A DNA stretch of 64,000 nt from Lates calcarifer (GCF_001640805.2 NC_066851.1:1-64000), one strand, 5' to 3'; positions 48,401 to 61,100 are shown, counted from the first letter of the stretch. A program made the numbers and translations. The notes: generated from the sequence alone by a model not told the origin.

Positions 48401-50240
48401 GCCACACTTCAGATCAATCTACAGTGTGAACACTAAGATCTGGATTTATTCTTCTGCCTTACAGGACTACACCACACCAAGGGTAGCTTTGTGCACAGGC
48501 TTCCAGATAAAACTGGAGACTAAGCCATAGCTGACGTATGCCTCAAAAATGTATCTATGTAGTCAGGGCTATGGCCTCAATGGATATGGGGACAGCAAGA
48601 GCTGTGGCTGCTGGTTTTTTCCCTGATTCCTGTGGAGTTTGCTGAGCATAAGGACAACATTAGTCTCCTTTAAGTTATAACAAAGTGATGACACTGCAGA
48701 CTTTCTATTCATTGCTACTCTGTAGCTTTTGATCTATACCCTGTAGTTCTTGATTTATAGTTGCCAGCTTAAGCCGGCCCAGCAGAGGTCTTTGTGGGTT
48801 TTTAGTTCAACATGTCTAAATAAACCAAGAGAACCCATGTCACTGGCTGAAAATACTGTATCTTCAGGGTAAACTGGTTTGCACCACAGCATTATTATTG
48901 ATAACAATAATGGACAAAACTGTTACGGCCTCCTCCTCTTGGGTTGTCTGTATGTGTGTGCTTCTCTGCAGAGGCATGATGCCGTGCTGGTCGCTGCTCT
49001 CACCTGTTCTCCATCAGCTCTACCCCAGTTCTCCAGTCATCATGTGGTAACGCTCCCAGCCGCTTTGTTTACTGATCAGTAATCAGAGGTTATCCTAGCG
49101 TTTTTGATTCTTGCACTAACTGTGCTTTTGTTTCCCCGTGCCTCAGCCCTGCCAGTCCCAGCGGAACTCCTAGTGGTCCCACCTAACTCTCCATCCTGAC
49201 TTCCCCCCTCGTCACCCAGCCTGATTCCAATCCCCCTCCCTTTCTAAAAAGAAAGTACTAGGATCAGTAAAATATCACTGTTTTTGAGGTTCAGTCCAAT
49301 GGTAAGCTCAATCATGACACAAATAAGCCCCAAACTGTAAAAAGTCAAAACCATTCTTCAATAAATCTGTGTTAATTTTGTCTCTTGATTAATGATTAAA
49401 ATGTATAAATAACAAACAATATATTAACACAGTGAATCAATTAAAAAATAAAAAGTTGGCCATAAGTGATGCAACACTTATGATCATTAATCATTTGATT
49501 TTTAATCCCTGCCAGATAATGGTATTAGCAGATCAGAAATGCTGATTTGAAATGATGATGATTTGTAACCACATCAAACACAAGGTGGAGGCCACCATGT
49601 TGTTCTACACAGGCCAACTATGAATTCTATAGTTTGAAGGGGCAGTTAGATCAGTTTTCATTTCAGATTCAAAAAATAAGTAAATAAATTAAAAATAACA
49701 ATAATAAATTAAAAACAGAAAACTGACTTTTCTAAAATTGTATTGTTAGAAAATGACCAAAATCAGTGAGACCAAAGTTTTAATTAAACATTGATCTATG
49801 TTGATCTATCTATCTACTTGTTGGAGAGAAAAATTGAAAGTATAAAAATTATTAAAACTAGACAAGTAGTCAATTTGAAAATAGCCCAGTATAAGCCTCT
49901 AGAGTAGATAAGTTACACCAGCTTTATTCTTCTATTCATGAGAAAGACTGTGTGCGCTCATGGAAATCCAGTACACAGTCACATAGTAAGTCGTCTGATA
50001 GCTATATCTGGTACATTTCATATGCTGAATGGGAGCATTAGCATTGGCTTGTCTGTGTTTTGACATGGGGGACCTTATCAGGACATCTGCACTCCTCTTC
50101 AACTGAAGCTATTAGTGAAGTCTCAGGAGCAGGACCACACCTCAACCACACCTCTTCCAGCAATCTCATAAATACCAATCTAATCCTCTTTTTCACTCTT
50201 GTATTCTAGAATGCCATACATCACCTCAAGCAAACCTTAA
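45467..50240. other. Unassigned non-coding stretch
   Basis: A long stretch with no recognised gene. The part at 48900-49240 is C/T-rich, with an acceptor-like tttccccgtgcctcag at 49131-49146 and segments such as tcacctgttctccatcagct. It resembles the interior of C/T-rich fish MITEs like the one at 10001, but I cannot align it. The remainder appears unique. Frames at 45218-45595 and 47926-48147 have no recognisable domain. Confidence 0.45.
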
Positions 50241-50675
50241 TTGATTATGCTAGATATACCAGTTAAGCAACACGTCTACTTACCTCATACACTGCATGGA
50301 ATTTGTCTCTTTATTCTCATCCGACAACAACCTCTTGAAAAGAATCATGACGATCAACTCCAAATTTTCTTTAGCCCACATCATCTCATCCAGCCAACAT
50401 CCCTGCTTCTGTGTCCGAGGCCCCACTCCGTGAACCAACCCAATCTAGCTCCATCCCTTCCATTGTCCGTATCCCGCCCTGGTTCATCTCTCCTCTACTT
50501 TCAAAATTCACCTGGTGAATCATCACCATCTCCCACTCACCTCCCCCCTCAGAGAAGAGGACGAGGCAGCACAAGGACAGTCTACAGTCATCGCCGGAGT
50601 TCTACTACTATTCCGAGGATAACTTCAGAAGCCATCACATTCCAACAAGGTCCCCCAATGGTCAGCTCCATATAA
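50241..50675 (+). CDS. Unassigned Pro/Ser-rich open frame
   Basis: A 144-codon frame, unlike its AT-rich surroundings in being C-rich. An acceptor-like ccaaattttctttag ends at 50374, inside the frame. The part after it is rich in Pro, Ser, Arg and His (PHHLIQPTSLLLCPRPHS, then LPPQRRGRGSTRTVYSHRR). No domain is recognised. The composition could fit a retroelement gag or ORF1 remnant, or a disordered part of a host protein. A second frame (about 50762-50885, starting MAKVFNNLMLAHL) follows nearby. Nothing identifies a function, and chance remains possible. Confidence 0.2.
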   Translation: MIMLDIPVKQHVYLPHTLHGICLFILIRQQPLEKNHDDQLQIFFSPHHLIQPTSLLLCPRPHSVNQPNLAPSLPLSVSRPGSSLLYFQNSPGESSPSPTHLPPQRRGRGSTRTVYSHRRSSTTIPRITSEAITFQQGPPMVSSI

Positions 50676-51118
50676 AAATGTTCAACTTCATCAGCCTCAC
50701 TTCAAAAAACTGTAAAAGAGAGGGGCATTCCCTTTCATTGCACTGACAACATGGCAAAAGTTTTCAATAACCTCATGTTAGCCCATCTCTCATCACTCAA
50801 TACCTTCTCTCTTCTGGGTGACGTCACCTTGCAAACACCTGTTACATGTTGTGACGTCAGTAGCCCCCTTAAAGAGACAGTATAACTGCACCCCCAAGCT
50901 GAGCTTTTTTAAAAAAGTATTCAAGTATGCTATTAGTATAGTCCTTTTAAAATAAAAAGTGAGAAAAGAAAATTGAATTTTCGGTCAGATCTAACACAAC
51001 CACTGTCACAAACTGACTCTGACTAGGCACCAGGACCCTCCATCTCCCAGAACCTCCCGCTCTCAGTCATTTACTTCATGGAACTGGGATGTACCCTGGC
51101 TCCAATCCCCACAGACCA

Positions 51119-51360
51119 CAGTAATTGGTGTTCCTGGCACTGGGATGCCAGGACACTTTGTTACCTAATGTTTCCAACTACAGCAGCTCTCAGTAGCTGG
51201 AGCTTCTGGCACCGGATTGCCAGCACCAACTGCCACCTTGTTCCTCCAACCGCAGCAGCTCACAGTAGCCGGAGCTCATGGCACTGTGTCGCCAGCACCA
51301 TTCGCCACCTCATTACTCTAACAGGAGGCAGCTCACAGTAACTGGAGCCACTGGGACACC
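51119..51360 (+). repeat. 72-bp minisatellite, about 3.3 units
   Basis: Units start at 51119, 51191, 51263 and 51336 with cagta followed by a ctggagct-like block. Each contains tggcac and a cagcagct end (cagcagctctcagtagctgg at the second junction). The spacing is 72, 72 and 73 bp. The first three units keep one plus-strand frame open, giving a 24-residue repeat with a Ser-Ser-X-Ser-X-Trp-His core. The extra base before the fourth unit shifts that frame. Units differ from each other by roughly a quarter of positions by eye, so the array is old. Confidence 0.7.
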
Positions 51361-52668
51361 AGTGCAGAACTCCACTGCTGCACCTTTGCTGCTTCTGCAG
51401 CCCTTACCTGCTCTTTGTGTGGAGGTCCATCTCACCCAGCCTCTTCATGCTCCATTCTTGTCTGCACAGAGACGCAACAGCTTGTCTCTTGGCTCCCATC
51501 TCTCTAGATGACTCAAGATGGACTGAACTTAGTCTTTGGCTCAGTCTTCTTGCCAACTGGACCGGGATCTCCTTCATCTACAACAACCAACTAACTAATC
51601 CTCACGACATTCACTTGTACAATGACACTGCTCCTTCTGCCAGTTTTGGGGGTTTCCATTAGGGAGATTATTCAAAGAAGAACAGCCCTCTGCGAAATCC
51701 CATTGTAGCCACCACCACCATTCTGTGGGGCCATGAATGATCCTGTAAATCCAATCTCATATACTCAGACAACCTTCCAGTAGTAGACATAGTCAACATA
51801 GGAAACCTTGACTCTCCATCCATAATGCCCCTAATGTGCTACCTAACTTTACACACACCACTTTATATATTGAAAAAACTAACGGATAAGTGTTAGATGA
51901 ATCTGAATACAAATAGCCCATTTGAAGCAAAAACAAAGTCAGTAAAAAGAGCTCAATGACGCAGTATCACATTTCTCAACGTAAAAACCAGAATAAAATA
52001 AAAGCTGTATTTTCCCCCTGAGCATGGTAAAGTAAAGAAACACAACTGAGCACTTTGTACCCCACAGACAGGGTGTTGCAGCCAGTAAAAATGGATCTGG
52101 GCACCAGGTTCTGCTCTGTTACATTAAGAGTGACATTTTCCCTTGTAATCTGAACAATCTTCATTTATCAGCAAGTGTTTAGTGAGTCAACACTGAATGC
52201 ACTGAGCCATTAAATCACTTGGGTGTTGTCTTTGTTGTGTGACATGCATTTGCAACAGCTAAAAATTCAAACATTTCTTCTCTTTGGATGAAAGATTAGT
52301 ACTCTATGTAATGTTTGTTTAGTTCCAAAGGAGGACAATTGGAAATATAAATAGTTAATAGGAAAGTTTTACCACCAGCAGCTTGCTTTAGTTGGAAAAA
52401 TACGGAGTGATATTAGGTCATTTTTACATTACAGTACAAGAGCTATTTTTGTATGACCATGAAAACTCTTACTGCCTGGCCACACAAAGAGAAAGTGGCT
52501 AATGCGAAAAACACCAGTCCTATTCTCTTGTTTCCTCAGAATAACCAACACAAATAATTATGCATGCCTTTTATTTTCTCCATGCTCAGGCATAAGTAAA
52601 TGTGTTTTAATTGTGATCCTCTTAGATGTAGATTATTTGGTTGTGATTTTTAGCTGCCAGAGCAGTAC
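51361..52668. other. Unassigned non-coding stretch
   Basis: C-rich to about 51700, then AT-rich. No gene or repeat is recognised. The frame 51417-51662 continues the C-rich composition without a known domain. Confidence 0.45.
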
Positions 52669-52790
52669 CTGGACTGGTGATCTGTCCAGGGTGTACCCTA
52701 CCTCTTGCCCAATGTCAACTGGGATAGGCTTCAGCCCCTCTGTGACCCTAACAGATAAGTGGTATAGATAGTGGATGGACGGATAGAGCA
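52669..52790 (+). repeat. 3' part of the SINE-like element
   Basis: ctggactggtgatctgtcca, then gggtgtaccctacctcttgc and gggataggcttcagccc, and an agtggatggacggatag tail. This matches the second half of the element at 16431-16760, in the same orientation. The tRNA-like 5' half is missing. Confidence 0.7.
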
Positions 52791-52895
52791 GTACTTGTCT
52801 TTGTTAATGCTGCAGTTAGTTTCCAACTGATGGTACAGAAAGTGCTGTTGTTTCTTTAAATTCAGTGAGCAGCAGTTCTGTGGAGGGAAGAACCT

Positions 52896-53480
52896 TGTTG
52901 ATGAGAGAGGTCAGAGGTCATAGTCAGACCGGTTCAGCTGACAGAAAGGCTAAATAACTCAGATAACCTGGCTTTACAGGTGGTGAGCAGAATGAACAGC
53001 ACCTCCAATCTCCAATCGATCCAGGTTCCACTCCTGTCAGCCAAGAACTGAAATCTGAGGCTGCAGTGGACACCTGCTCACCAAAATTGGACTGTTGAAA
53101 ACTGGAAATATGTAGCCTGGTCTGATGGATCTCTGCTGAGGCAGCAGATGGTAAGAAACTGAATCCATGAAGCTAGCCTGCCTCATGTCAACAGTCTGGG
53201 CTCGTGGTGGTGGTGTAATGGTGTGGGGAATATTTTCCTGACTCACTTTGGGCCCTTAATAGCATATCAGTCATGGTTAGAATGCCACAGCCTATCTGAG
53301 TATTGTTGCTGACCATTTTCATCCCTTTATGCCCACAGTTTACCATATTCTAATGGCTATTTCCAGCAGGATAATGCCTTCGTGTCACAAAGCAGAAGTT
53401 GTCTCAAACTGGTTTCATGAACATAACAGTGAGTTCAGTGTACTTCAGTGACCTCTCCAGTTCCTAATAAAGAGTGTATA
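52896..53480 (+). pseudogene. Tc1-like transposase relic
   Basis: Plus-strand remnant of a Tc1/mariner transposase, which cuts and pastes the element at TA sites using a DDE catalytic domain. Recognisable pieces in shifting frames are the start near 52897 (gatgagagaggtcagagg), tccactcctgtcagccaaga (53028), SWWWCNGVGNIF-like coding near 53202-53235, and the NGYFQQDNA box near 53352-53380, which carries the second catalytic Asp. The end is marked by tcctaataaagagtgta at 53462-53478. Stops and indels are frequent and neither terminal repeat remains. Family resemblance links it to the MITE at 7391-7783. Confidence 0.8.
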
Positions 53481-53511
53481 CAGCTACAAACTGTGTAAAG
53501 AATTGTTATTA

Positions 53512-54243
53512 GGGTCCAAGCAGTAGCGTGCAAAGGCCCTATTGTAATCGTAGGAATTATTATTATTTCTGTGACACTAAAATTGCATTTTTGAGGGCCT
53601 AAACATGCTCAGAAATTCACAAAACTTTGCATACACATCAGACCTGACGAAAATTGACATCTGATAGGAGTCTCATTCATTGGCATTGTAAAATGGCTCT
53701 ATAGCACCCCCTTGGTCATGCTCAAAAGCCCCTTGCCATTGGGCTTAGTTTGTCCGAGGTGAATGAAATTTGGAAGCATGATGTAACATACCGAGATGCA
53801 CCAAAAGTTTCTTGACATCACCTCAAACCTACAGGAAGTGGCCATTTTGATTTTATCGCACAAATTAACCAGGAAGTTGATGTAACTCAGGCATACTTTG
53901 TCTGATCTGCCCCAGATTTCACAGGTTTGACAACATACCCGTCCTGAACACATCTACATGCCAATATTCAGGTATAGTCATAGCGCCACCTATTGGCAAC
54001 AGGAAATTATGTGTTTCATCCAAGTGGGTTGATCTGATTCACCTCAAATGTGGTCAAACAAGCATTAAGATCACAATTGTGCTGAATTGTGAAGACTGTG
54101 AATCTTCATGGGATGCCCTTGCTGTGTTGCCATGGCGAATTTCGATGTTCCACCGCTGTGGGTCCCCTGACAGGTGTGGGGTGCAAGGACCTGTGTTCAA
54201 CGCTGCTTGCAGCTTTAAGTATTATTATTATTATTATTATCAT
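53512..54243 (+). repeat. Dispersed teleost repeat ending in (ATT)n
   Basis: Starts gggtccaagcagtagcgtg and contains aaaggccctattgtaat, atagcgccacctattggcaa and gacaggtgtggggtgcaag. It ends ctgcttgcagctttaagta followed by (ttattatt). I remember this as a high-copy family in percomorph fish. Its class is unclear to me. No coding capacity is recognised, although short frames occur on both strands. Confidence 0.6.
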
Positions 54244-56775
54244 CATGCTATGTTCTCCTTCCTGTGTTCTAGAGTGTATGTTTATTCTCACAGAGCACTT
54301 TATTAACAGCTATCAAAAAGCTGAGATGCTGAGCAGTAGAAGTAGAGACCCTTTTGTATTGATTTTATATTAGGAGGAAATCACAAAGAATCATGTGTCA
54401 ACTTTTTGTAAAATTGTGTTTTAAGAGAATTAAGTTAAAAATGTTTTTTTCATGCCTAAAGAAGAATAAAAACACTTAAAAATTCTGACTGAGGATTTCA
54501 TAATTCATGCATGAAAGAGTTGAGAACACCATGCTAAATAATGTCTTTAACTTGTTTCCCACCTTGAATAATCTCCTTCTCCATGTTTGTGCACTGTTGA
54601 ATCTTGGAACATTTTCCAAGACCAGATTCAAGCAGGTGTTCTCTGAATGCTGTAGTTGTAACTATGCTTCATTGAATCATCTTGATAGTGTAAATACACA
54701 GACATATTCAAAGTTAGACTTAGTGTATGTACCACTGGGACAGAGCATACTGTATAAGACAGACATACCATATGGTGGTTTCAAACTGTAAGTGATCATT
54801 AACTTTTATAAAATAGCAGCAGTAGGTCCTTGATGCACAGTTATTGACTGTTGCATGAAAGGAACTGCCCTCCCACCTGTCACCACTGGCACTAGCTCAC
54901 ATTTTTGGAGCCTTAGGCACACTGAAACAATCTACAAATCATGTCATTTACATCAAAAACTAGTTTAACAGCAATAAATTTGTATTTATGGACTAAATAC
55001 GTGTGTAAGACATAACAATACATTTGCCACGATACTGGGGAGAGCTACAAGGATCAGACCCTGATGCAATGTTAAACTGGGGATAAATTTATGAGCTTTA
55101 TAAATATCACTTGATGAACCAGAACACTGGGCATTTTCCCATTTCACGCAGTGAGAATTCTCTTGATCTTTACTGTAACACACTTTATTACATGGCCCAT
55201 TGCAGAAAACTCAAATGGTACCATGGGGATAACTAAATGACTCAGAGTTATTTCAGAGGTTAGGTTAAAAAAAAAAACAAAAAAACAAGGCTGTTCTGTA
55301 TTTTGATAATATGTATCAAAACTCATCTTGGACATTCCATCTGTAATTTCCTCTCCTCATCTTGCTCACAGCTTTCCCATGTCCCGAGTCTGCTTAAATA
55401 AGCCATTACCTTCAGTTCCAGTATTTATCTTTCCTTTACATTGAATACGATTAATTTCAATAATTACACAGCAAAGATGATGTCTGGGTCTTTACCAGAG
55501 TCTGGAATCACCTCAATTACAAAATGATTTGAGGGACCTATTTTGAGATTTTTTTTAAAACTTTGAACTCCACTTTAAGGGAAAAGAAGCTTAGTTTTTA
55601 ATTTTTCTCATCAGCAAGTCTTACTGTTGAAATGACAAAATAGCTTGTTTCGGACTGAGATAAATGGTACTCAATGATGAATTCATACTACATATCAAGC
55701 TACATGGCATGAAAAATTAGCATAACTGTGTTTTTTTCCAAACCAGGAGTTATTATATAGATATATCTGTACATAAAGACACACTGTTTACTATATCTGC
55801 ATGTGTGGCTGCTGGATGAGAGATGCTGCATGATGATCACCGGACCCTGGCAGCTGAGAATCCACTCGGTAAAAAAATCTGGGACAGCCATTGCTACTAA
55901 GATCATTCTTCTTTCTTCCTCCAGACCCTCCCTAGATTATCAGATGGTGTTCGGACATGCGTCTAGTTTGAATGTCTAATACCTTTCATTTTTTCAGTGT
56001 GTTTTGACAGTGAATTGAATGGAGCTGTTGGATTGTTCTGACTTTTCAGTGAACAGTAGTCATGGTCAAATTCGAGGCTCAAGTGAAGTTCTTCTAATTC
56101 GTTATGGAGTGTAACCAATAAGTCAGCTGACCTTGATTTCTGTTGTCTGAAGATGTCTTGTGTCTGTGTTGGATGACTCTTGCTGGGGGGGTATGCTGCA
56201 TTGGCTGTAGTGGTTATTGTTGAACACTTCCTGCTCTGCTGGCTCCTCCAGTATATTTAGATTGTGTTCTGATTGTCACCTATGGATTGAGATGTGGATT
56301 GTTGCATTGTATAAAACATGTCCAAAAAAGTCAAAAAGTTGTTCATTTGTTTGGTGACTGGGTGCCGTAATGATGAATCTCACCTCCTTGAGTCATATCT
56401 CATGATATTGTCTCCTCATCACAGTTTCTGTGTATTCCTCCAGACTAATGCAGTCTCCAAAAGAAATGGACTCCATCTCTGAAATTGTTCCAAGCAGTCC
56501 TGCAGAGCTGAGACAGCACCCTATGGCGAGACCTTAATCTGTTTCTCTGCATCACATGATCAGAAACTCCATCAGTGGAGAACAGTGTTTGGACGCAATC
56601 ACAGAATTTATGCACCATTCCTCGCTGATATGTCCCCATCATCTAGTACTGTGGGTGTTACTGTTTCAATGAAAACAAAGATACAGCAGCTCGCCATTAT
56701 TTAATGTGATTCTCACATGACAGTTTTTATCATTAGACCTGAACAAATATAGCCACTGCCAATATAAAGTCAGCT
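54244..56775. other. Unassigned non-coding stretch
   Basis: No gene or named repeat is recognised. A frame at 54507-54791 ends at a donor-like gtaagtga (54788), but there is no clear acceptor and no recognised domain. An A-rich run lies at 55266-55286. Confidence 0.5.
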
Positions 56776-57345
56776 ACAAAAAACTGGGGTGTCATCCTGG
56801 ACTGTGACTTGAGCCGAGACCAACACATAAAGAAGGCAGTCCAGTCAGTTAATCAACTGAGGAATATTTCTGAAATTGGATCAGTTTTGTCTCTCGGTAA
56901 CACACAGAAAATGATTGAATGAATGATACTGTAATACCTTGTTTGAACAGTTGAGCTATGGGGCAGCTCTAGATTGTTCAAAACTCAGCAGCTAGAGTTT
57001 CCCCATCACAGCAATCTTGGCTTCACTGCATTGGCTTCCAGTCACTTTCAGTCAATCCACTTTAAAAAGCTTTTAATTACATAAAAAACCCTGAATGATT
57101 TGGTGCCAGTGTATATAACTGAGCTCCTTACACCCCACTGGCTGAAAAGGGGTGTCTGCTAGTCTGGGTCTGCTAACTCTTGCAGAGTCCAGGTTAAAAA
57201 CAAAGAATGATGGAGCCTTTGCAGTTCTGACTCCTTGGCTCTGGAACAGCCTTCCACTGAGCATCAGGTCAGCTGACTCTGTTACTGCTTTTAAATCTCA
57301 TCTGAAAACAGAATTTTATAGAATGGCTTTTCCTATCAGCTGAAG
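56776..57345 (+). pseudogene. L2-like LINE polymerase C-terminal relic
   Basis: A decayed plus-strand LINE end. Near 56780-56925 it reads GVILDCDLSRDQHIKKAVQS followed by LRNISEIGSVLSL, the thumb region. Near 57030 comes the damaged LHCIGFQS segment. From 57152 to 57343 an open frame gives the last domain, with PWLWNSLPLSIRSADSVTAF then KSHLKTEFYRMAF. Stops and frame changes between the pieces make it dead. The L2 assignment is by motif resemblance. This subfamily differs from the 9052 copy. Confidence 0.8.
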
Positions 57346-58062
57346 GATTTTTAAAATCTTTTATTTCTTTCATTGCACTGGGTTGTTGGTCAAAGCCATG
57401 TTAACATTACATTATACATTAGCCAACAGGATAGATGGGAGCAGGTCTAAATGGGTTAGTCTGTATATGTAGAGCAGAGTGTACCAGCTGGGCAAAGGAT
57501 AGTACTGCGCCAGTCTTAGCTACGTCCAACTTTGTGATTTGAATTTACAATGGTTGTAGCTGGTGATTACTGTTGCCAAGCAACAATCTTATATCCAAAG
57601 CACACTTTAACCTCTCCCTTCAAAGAGGCTATGGAAGATATGATAAATGCAAACCAAAAGAAAATTGGAGAGCAGAGATCATCACTGATCACAGCTGTCA
57701 GTGTGAGTGGTAGGTCATTAATAGAGCAACATTACTTTAACAAAGTACTTTATTCCTACGGTTTTAGGTTAGGCCTTCATTGTTACAATTGAATGCTAGT
57801 GCTAATAATTAACATATACACATCCCACAAGCAGGAGGAATCTCAAAATTGGTCTACACCCACACCCCAAAAACCAAAGGAGACCTGAGAAAACATGAGA
57901 AGGTGGAGCTTGAAAAGAAAAAAATCATTCTGGAAATGAATGAGTGTCAGACAGTAATACAGATAGACAATCTTCACCATTCATGAAAACATAGTTCTCC
58001 AAGTTTGTCCACCATGAAATGTAAATATGAAATATGCCAAATTCAGATCAAAATAGGTAATA

Positions 58063-58063
58063 C

Positions 58064-58108
<45 letters not shown>
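58063..58108. repeat. (AAT)n microsatellite
   Basis: About fifteen AAT units without interruption. Likely to be length-variable. Confidence 0.9.
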
Positions 58109-61100
58109 TGTTGTTTATATTTATATAATTCAGAGCTGAATTGTTCTGAACTGTACATTCTTGAAATTTGAGATTGTTGATTATTGTTGTTTTGTTGTGT
58201 ATGTTTATACATTTGTTGTTTTAAAAAAGTTTATAAAAACATGTGATGTGCTAATTAAAAGATCCAATACACATTTACTAAATTCAAACGAAATTCAGAC
58301 GTGAGAATGAATATAAGCTATTTGAAACAGCAATGTTAGATTCTAAGTGTTTGCTCTATGGATATTTTACTGACAGTGGTCAGTCATTCTTCTACAACAT
58401 GTTATATGGACCTGTAAGTTTATGATTGTGGACAAGTTGTGCTTGGGGTTCATCTCCTCCATCATCACTTCTTCCCTCCTTGGGAGCTGGATTCTCTTTT
58501 GAGTAGAGATGTTGTGCAGCACCGTAGTGACAGTAGTGACGACACAGGCATGTTCAGGATGCATTCCCATTTCATTGTGGAGACAGTGAAACCTAAAAAA
58601 CAAGTACCAAAAATAGGCCAGTCCATACCTTTTCAAATATAGGCCTAGTATCATTTAGTTTACTTACACCCACCCGCTTCAATAAGTAATCGGGTGCTCA
58701 TTAAGGCAGTTCAGTGGGCCATGTCACAATGACTGAACCCACATAAAATACTGGAACATATGATTCACTTTAGTAAGTTATTGACATCATGCAATAGCTG
58801 ATTCACTCATACTAGTTGAATTGTGATGTACATATACAATCTGTGATAAATCAAATACCCAGGACCATACACACAGTGCACCAGGGTCTTTTGGGGGCCC
58901 TGACACACCAGGCCCATTGCCTGCTTATAATTCAGACTTGCATGAATTTTGTCTCACAGTGGCTCTAAAGAAATGCTCATTGGTTGTCCAAAATGGACTG
59001 TTGTCAACAAATGTAATTGTTATCTGTAAACTAGACACAGAAAAACTGGTCCAACTGTATCACTAGGGAAAAGGTCAACAGGTGTCATCAAAAAAAATGA
59101 TCCTCTTATACATTGTGCTTACATCTGGAGTGAAATGTGCCATGAAATGTTTTGCTTTGCTTTGTCGTGCTCTTGTGACCATGAGAAGAAGATTTAATTA
59201 CAGTTTGGCTTATTTCCATCCCCTGACTGTGGAGCTAAAAGCTTCTGAGGATCTGACCGTACCATCCCTGCTGATCCCTGGGCACCAGTTACACTGCTGA
59301 CTTGCTGAGGCCTTGGCAACCACTGCCTAGTTTTAATGGTAGCCCACATAGTGCCAGTGCAGGCTGTTTTATCATTACCTGTTCAATCAATTCAAGTGTT
59401 GGCCACAGTCCCCAGTAGGGGCAGTTGTTACTATGAGCTCTGTGTAGCTCTGCATGTCAAAGGGTGAAGAGGTCATCAGCCACGTTGAAGTGATTTTCAT
59501 CAAGACCTGCTTTCACCTTCCTGGTCTGCTCCAATCCTGCTCTATAATTGTTGGGGGGTGGGGGGGCGGTTACTTTTCCTTCCCTTTTCTTCCCTGAAGG
59601 AAGCCTGGGGGGGAACAGCTGGTCCCTGTCGGCTCTGTATCTGTCAATTCACTGTGTGTCCATCCTGCCACCCCCAACTCACCCTGCTGGTTGGAAACCA
59701 TAAATGTGTCACTGGCCCAGAGCAACGTCTACTGTGTGAAGCACCGCCTTGCCCGCTTCATGCCCTCTGCCAGCCCTCCCTAAATCATTCAGTTAGGACA
59801 GTAGCAGTGAATGACATTTCCACCAGGCCCAGAGGACACAGAGGTAAAGCCAAGGCCAAGGGGGAAAGTCATTCCCCTCAATGTTCAGAGAGCTTATGCA
59901 GTACATATCCCTTACAATAAACATTTAGCACTTACCATCATGTAATATAGTTTCAGTCACAAAGGGACAGCTTAGGCAGTGTATGTGGACAATGTGTGGA
60001 ATATATTTTAACATACGCACATCAACGGTTTGCATGTAGTGTTCAGGAATTCCAATCTTTTCTACTGGTGTTTTTTCTAGAATGATACAAACTGTGTTGT
60101 CTCTAGTGCAATATGCTGTCCTCCAAAGCCTTCTCTTACTTACTCATCTTTTATACATCTCCAAACTAACAATGAAACAATGAAAGCATTATACATTTAC
60201 AAAGTGTTAAAATCTCACTTGAGTACTGTGTGAAGAATTGTTTTCAGGTGGATACTGACTAAACCAAGCTTTCCCCTCAGGGCTCACCATTCAGTAGTGT
60301 AGCATCAACACAATTTTCACAGTAAACTGAGTAAAAACAGTTCTTAATTTTCATGATATATGAGCTTTGTGTAGTTGCAGTTTAACATTTTGGGAGGACA
60401 ATAAATTTGTTTTACTTCCATTCCAAACTGGATGTTAGTGTGTCCTGCAATCTTGAGGCCTGAAAGGTACTCAAGACCCAATAATCAACCCAAAGCACTC
60501 AATACATTTAGAGGTCTGGACCTTGAACTACTGAGGAAAATGCCACTCAAATCCACAGACACTAGTGTTCATCCAGACACTACAGAGAGGCAGAGGTTGG
60601 TCTTAATAACACCATTAAAGTTTCCTTCATTTTGTTTGAAGTACTTTAATGTAGCTTAGTAGGATGGAAACGATTTTGTGCTTTTGCCTCACAGGAGAAT
60701 AAAATGAGTTGTATTGGTTGTAGGAATGTTGTTGTTCCACCTCCACTTGGCAGCGGTGGAGGTGGGGTGAGGGACAGGATTTGAACTTGTTTCATTCATT
60801 ATACTGAGGTCTACTGAGGTCTTCTTTGCTTGTGTACAACTGAGAGCAACACCATACATATCTTCCAGGAGAGAACTGACACCACTGTCCACAAATGTAC
60901 AGTGGTGTCAGTTAATAACATCTCTTAACACATGTTTGATACTTTATGTAAAGTACTTTGTTTCAAACTTTGTGAGACTTACAGGAGTATGCCTCAGAAC
61001 AACACCCATAGGCCCATATGTACACTTCATTAAAGCAATGCTGGTTGCCTTAACTGTTCCTCCTGTTCCAATATATGCATATATTAATAATAAGAGGCGT

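Noticed and set aside
50284..50397. Minus-strand open segment ending at a GAG|GTAAGT donor
   Set aside because: The peptide (LDEMMWAKENLELIVMILFK) looks protein-like, but there is no pyrimidine-rich acceptor upstream, and a stop lies about 20 codons before it.
54507..54791. 94-codon frame ending at a donor-like gtaagtga
   Set aside because: No acceptor and no recognised domain. The donor overlaps the stop codon and looks coincidental.
58063..58108. CRISPR-like array or other spaced repeat system
   Set aside because: All tandem structures seen are microsatellites, minisatellites or transposon-derived. No regularly spaced repeats with unique spacers exist, and the DNA is vertebrate-like.
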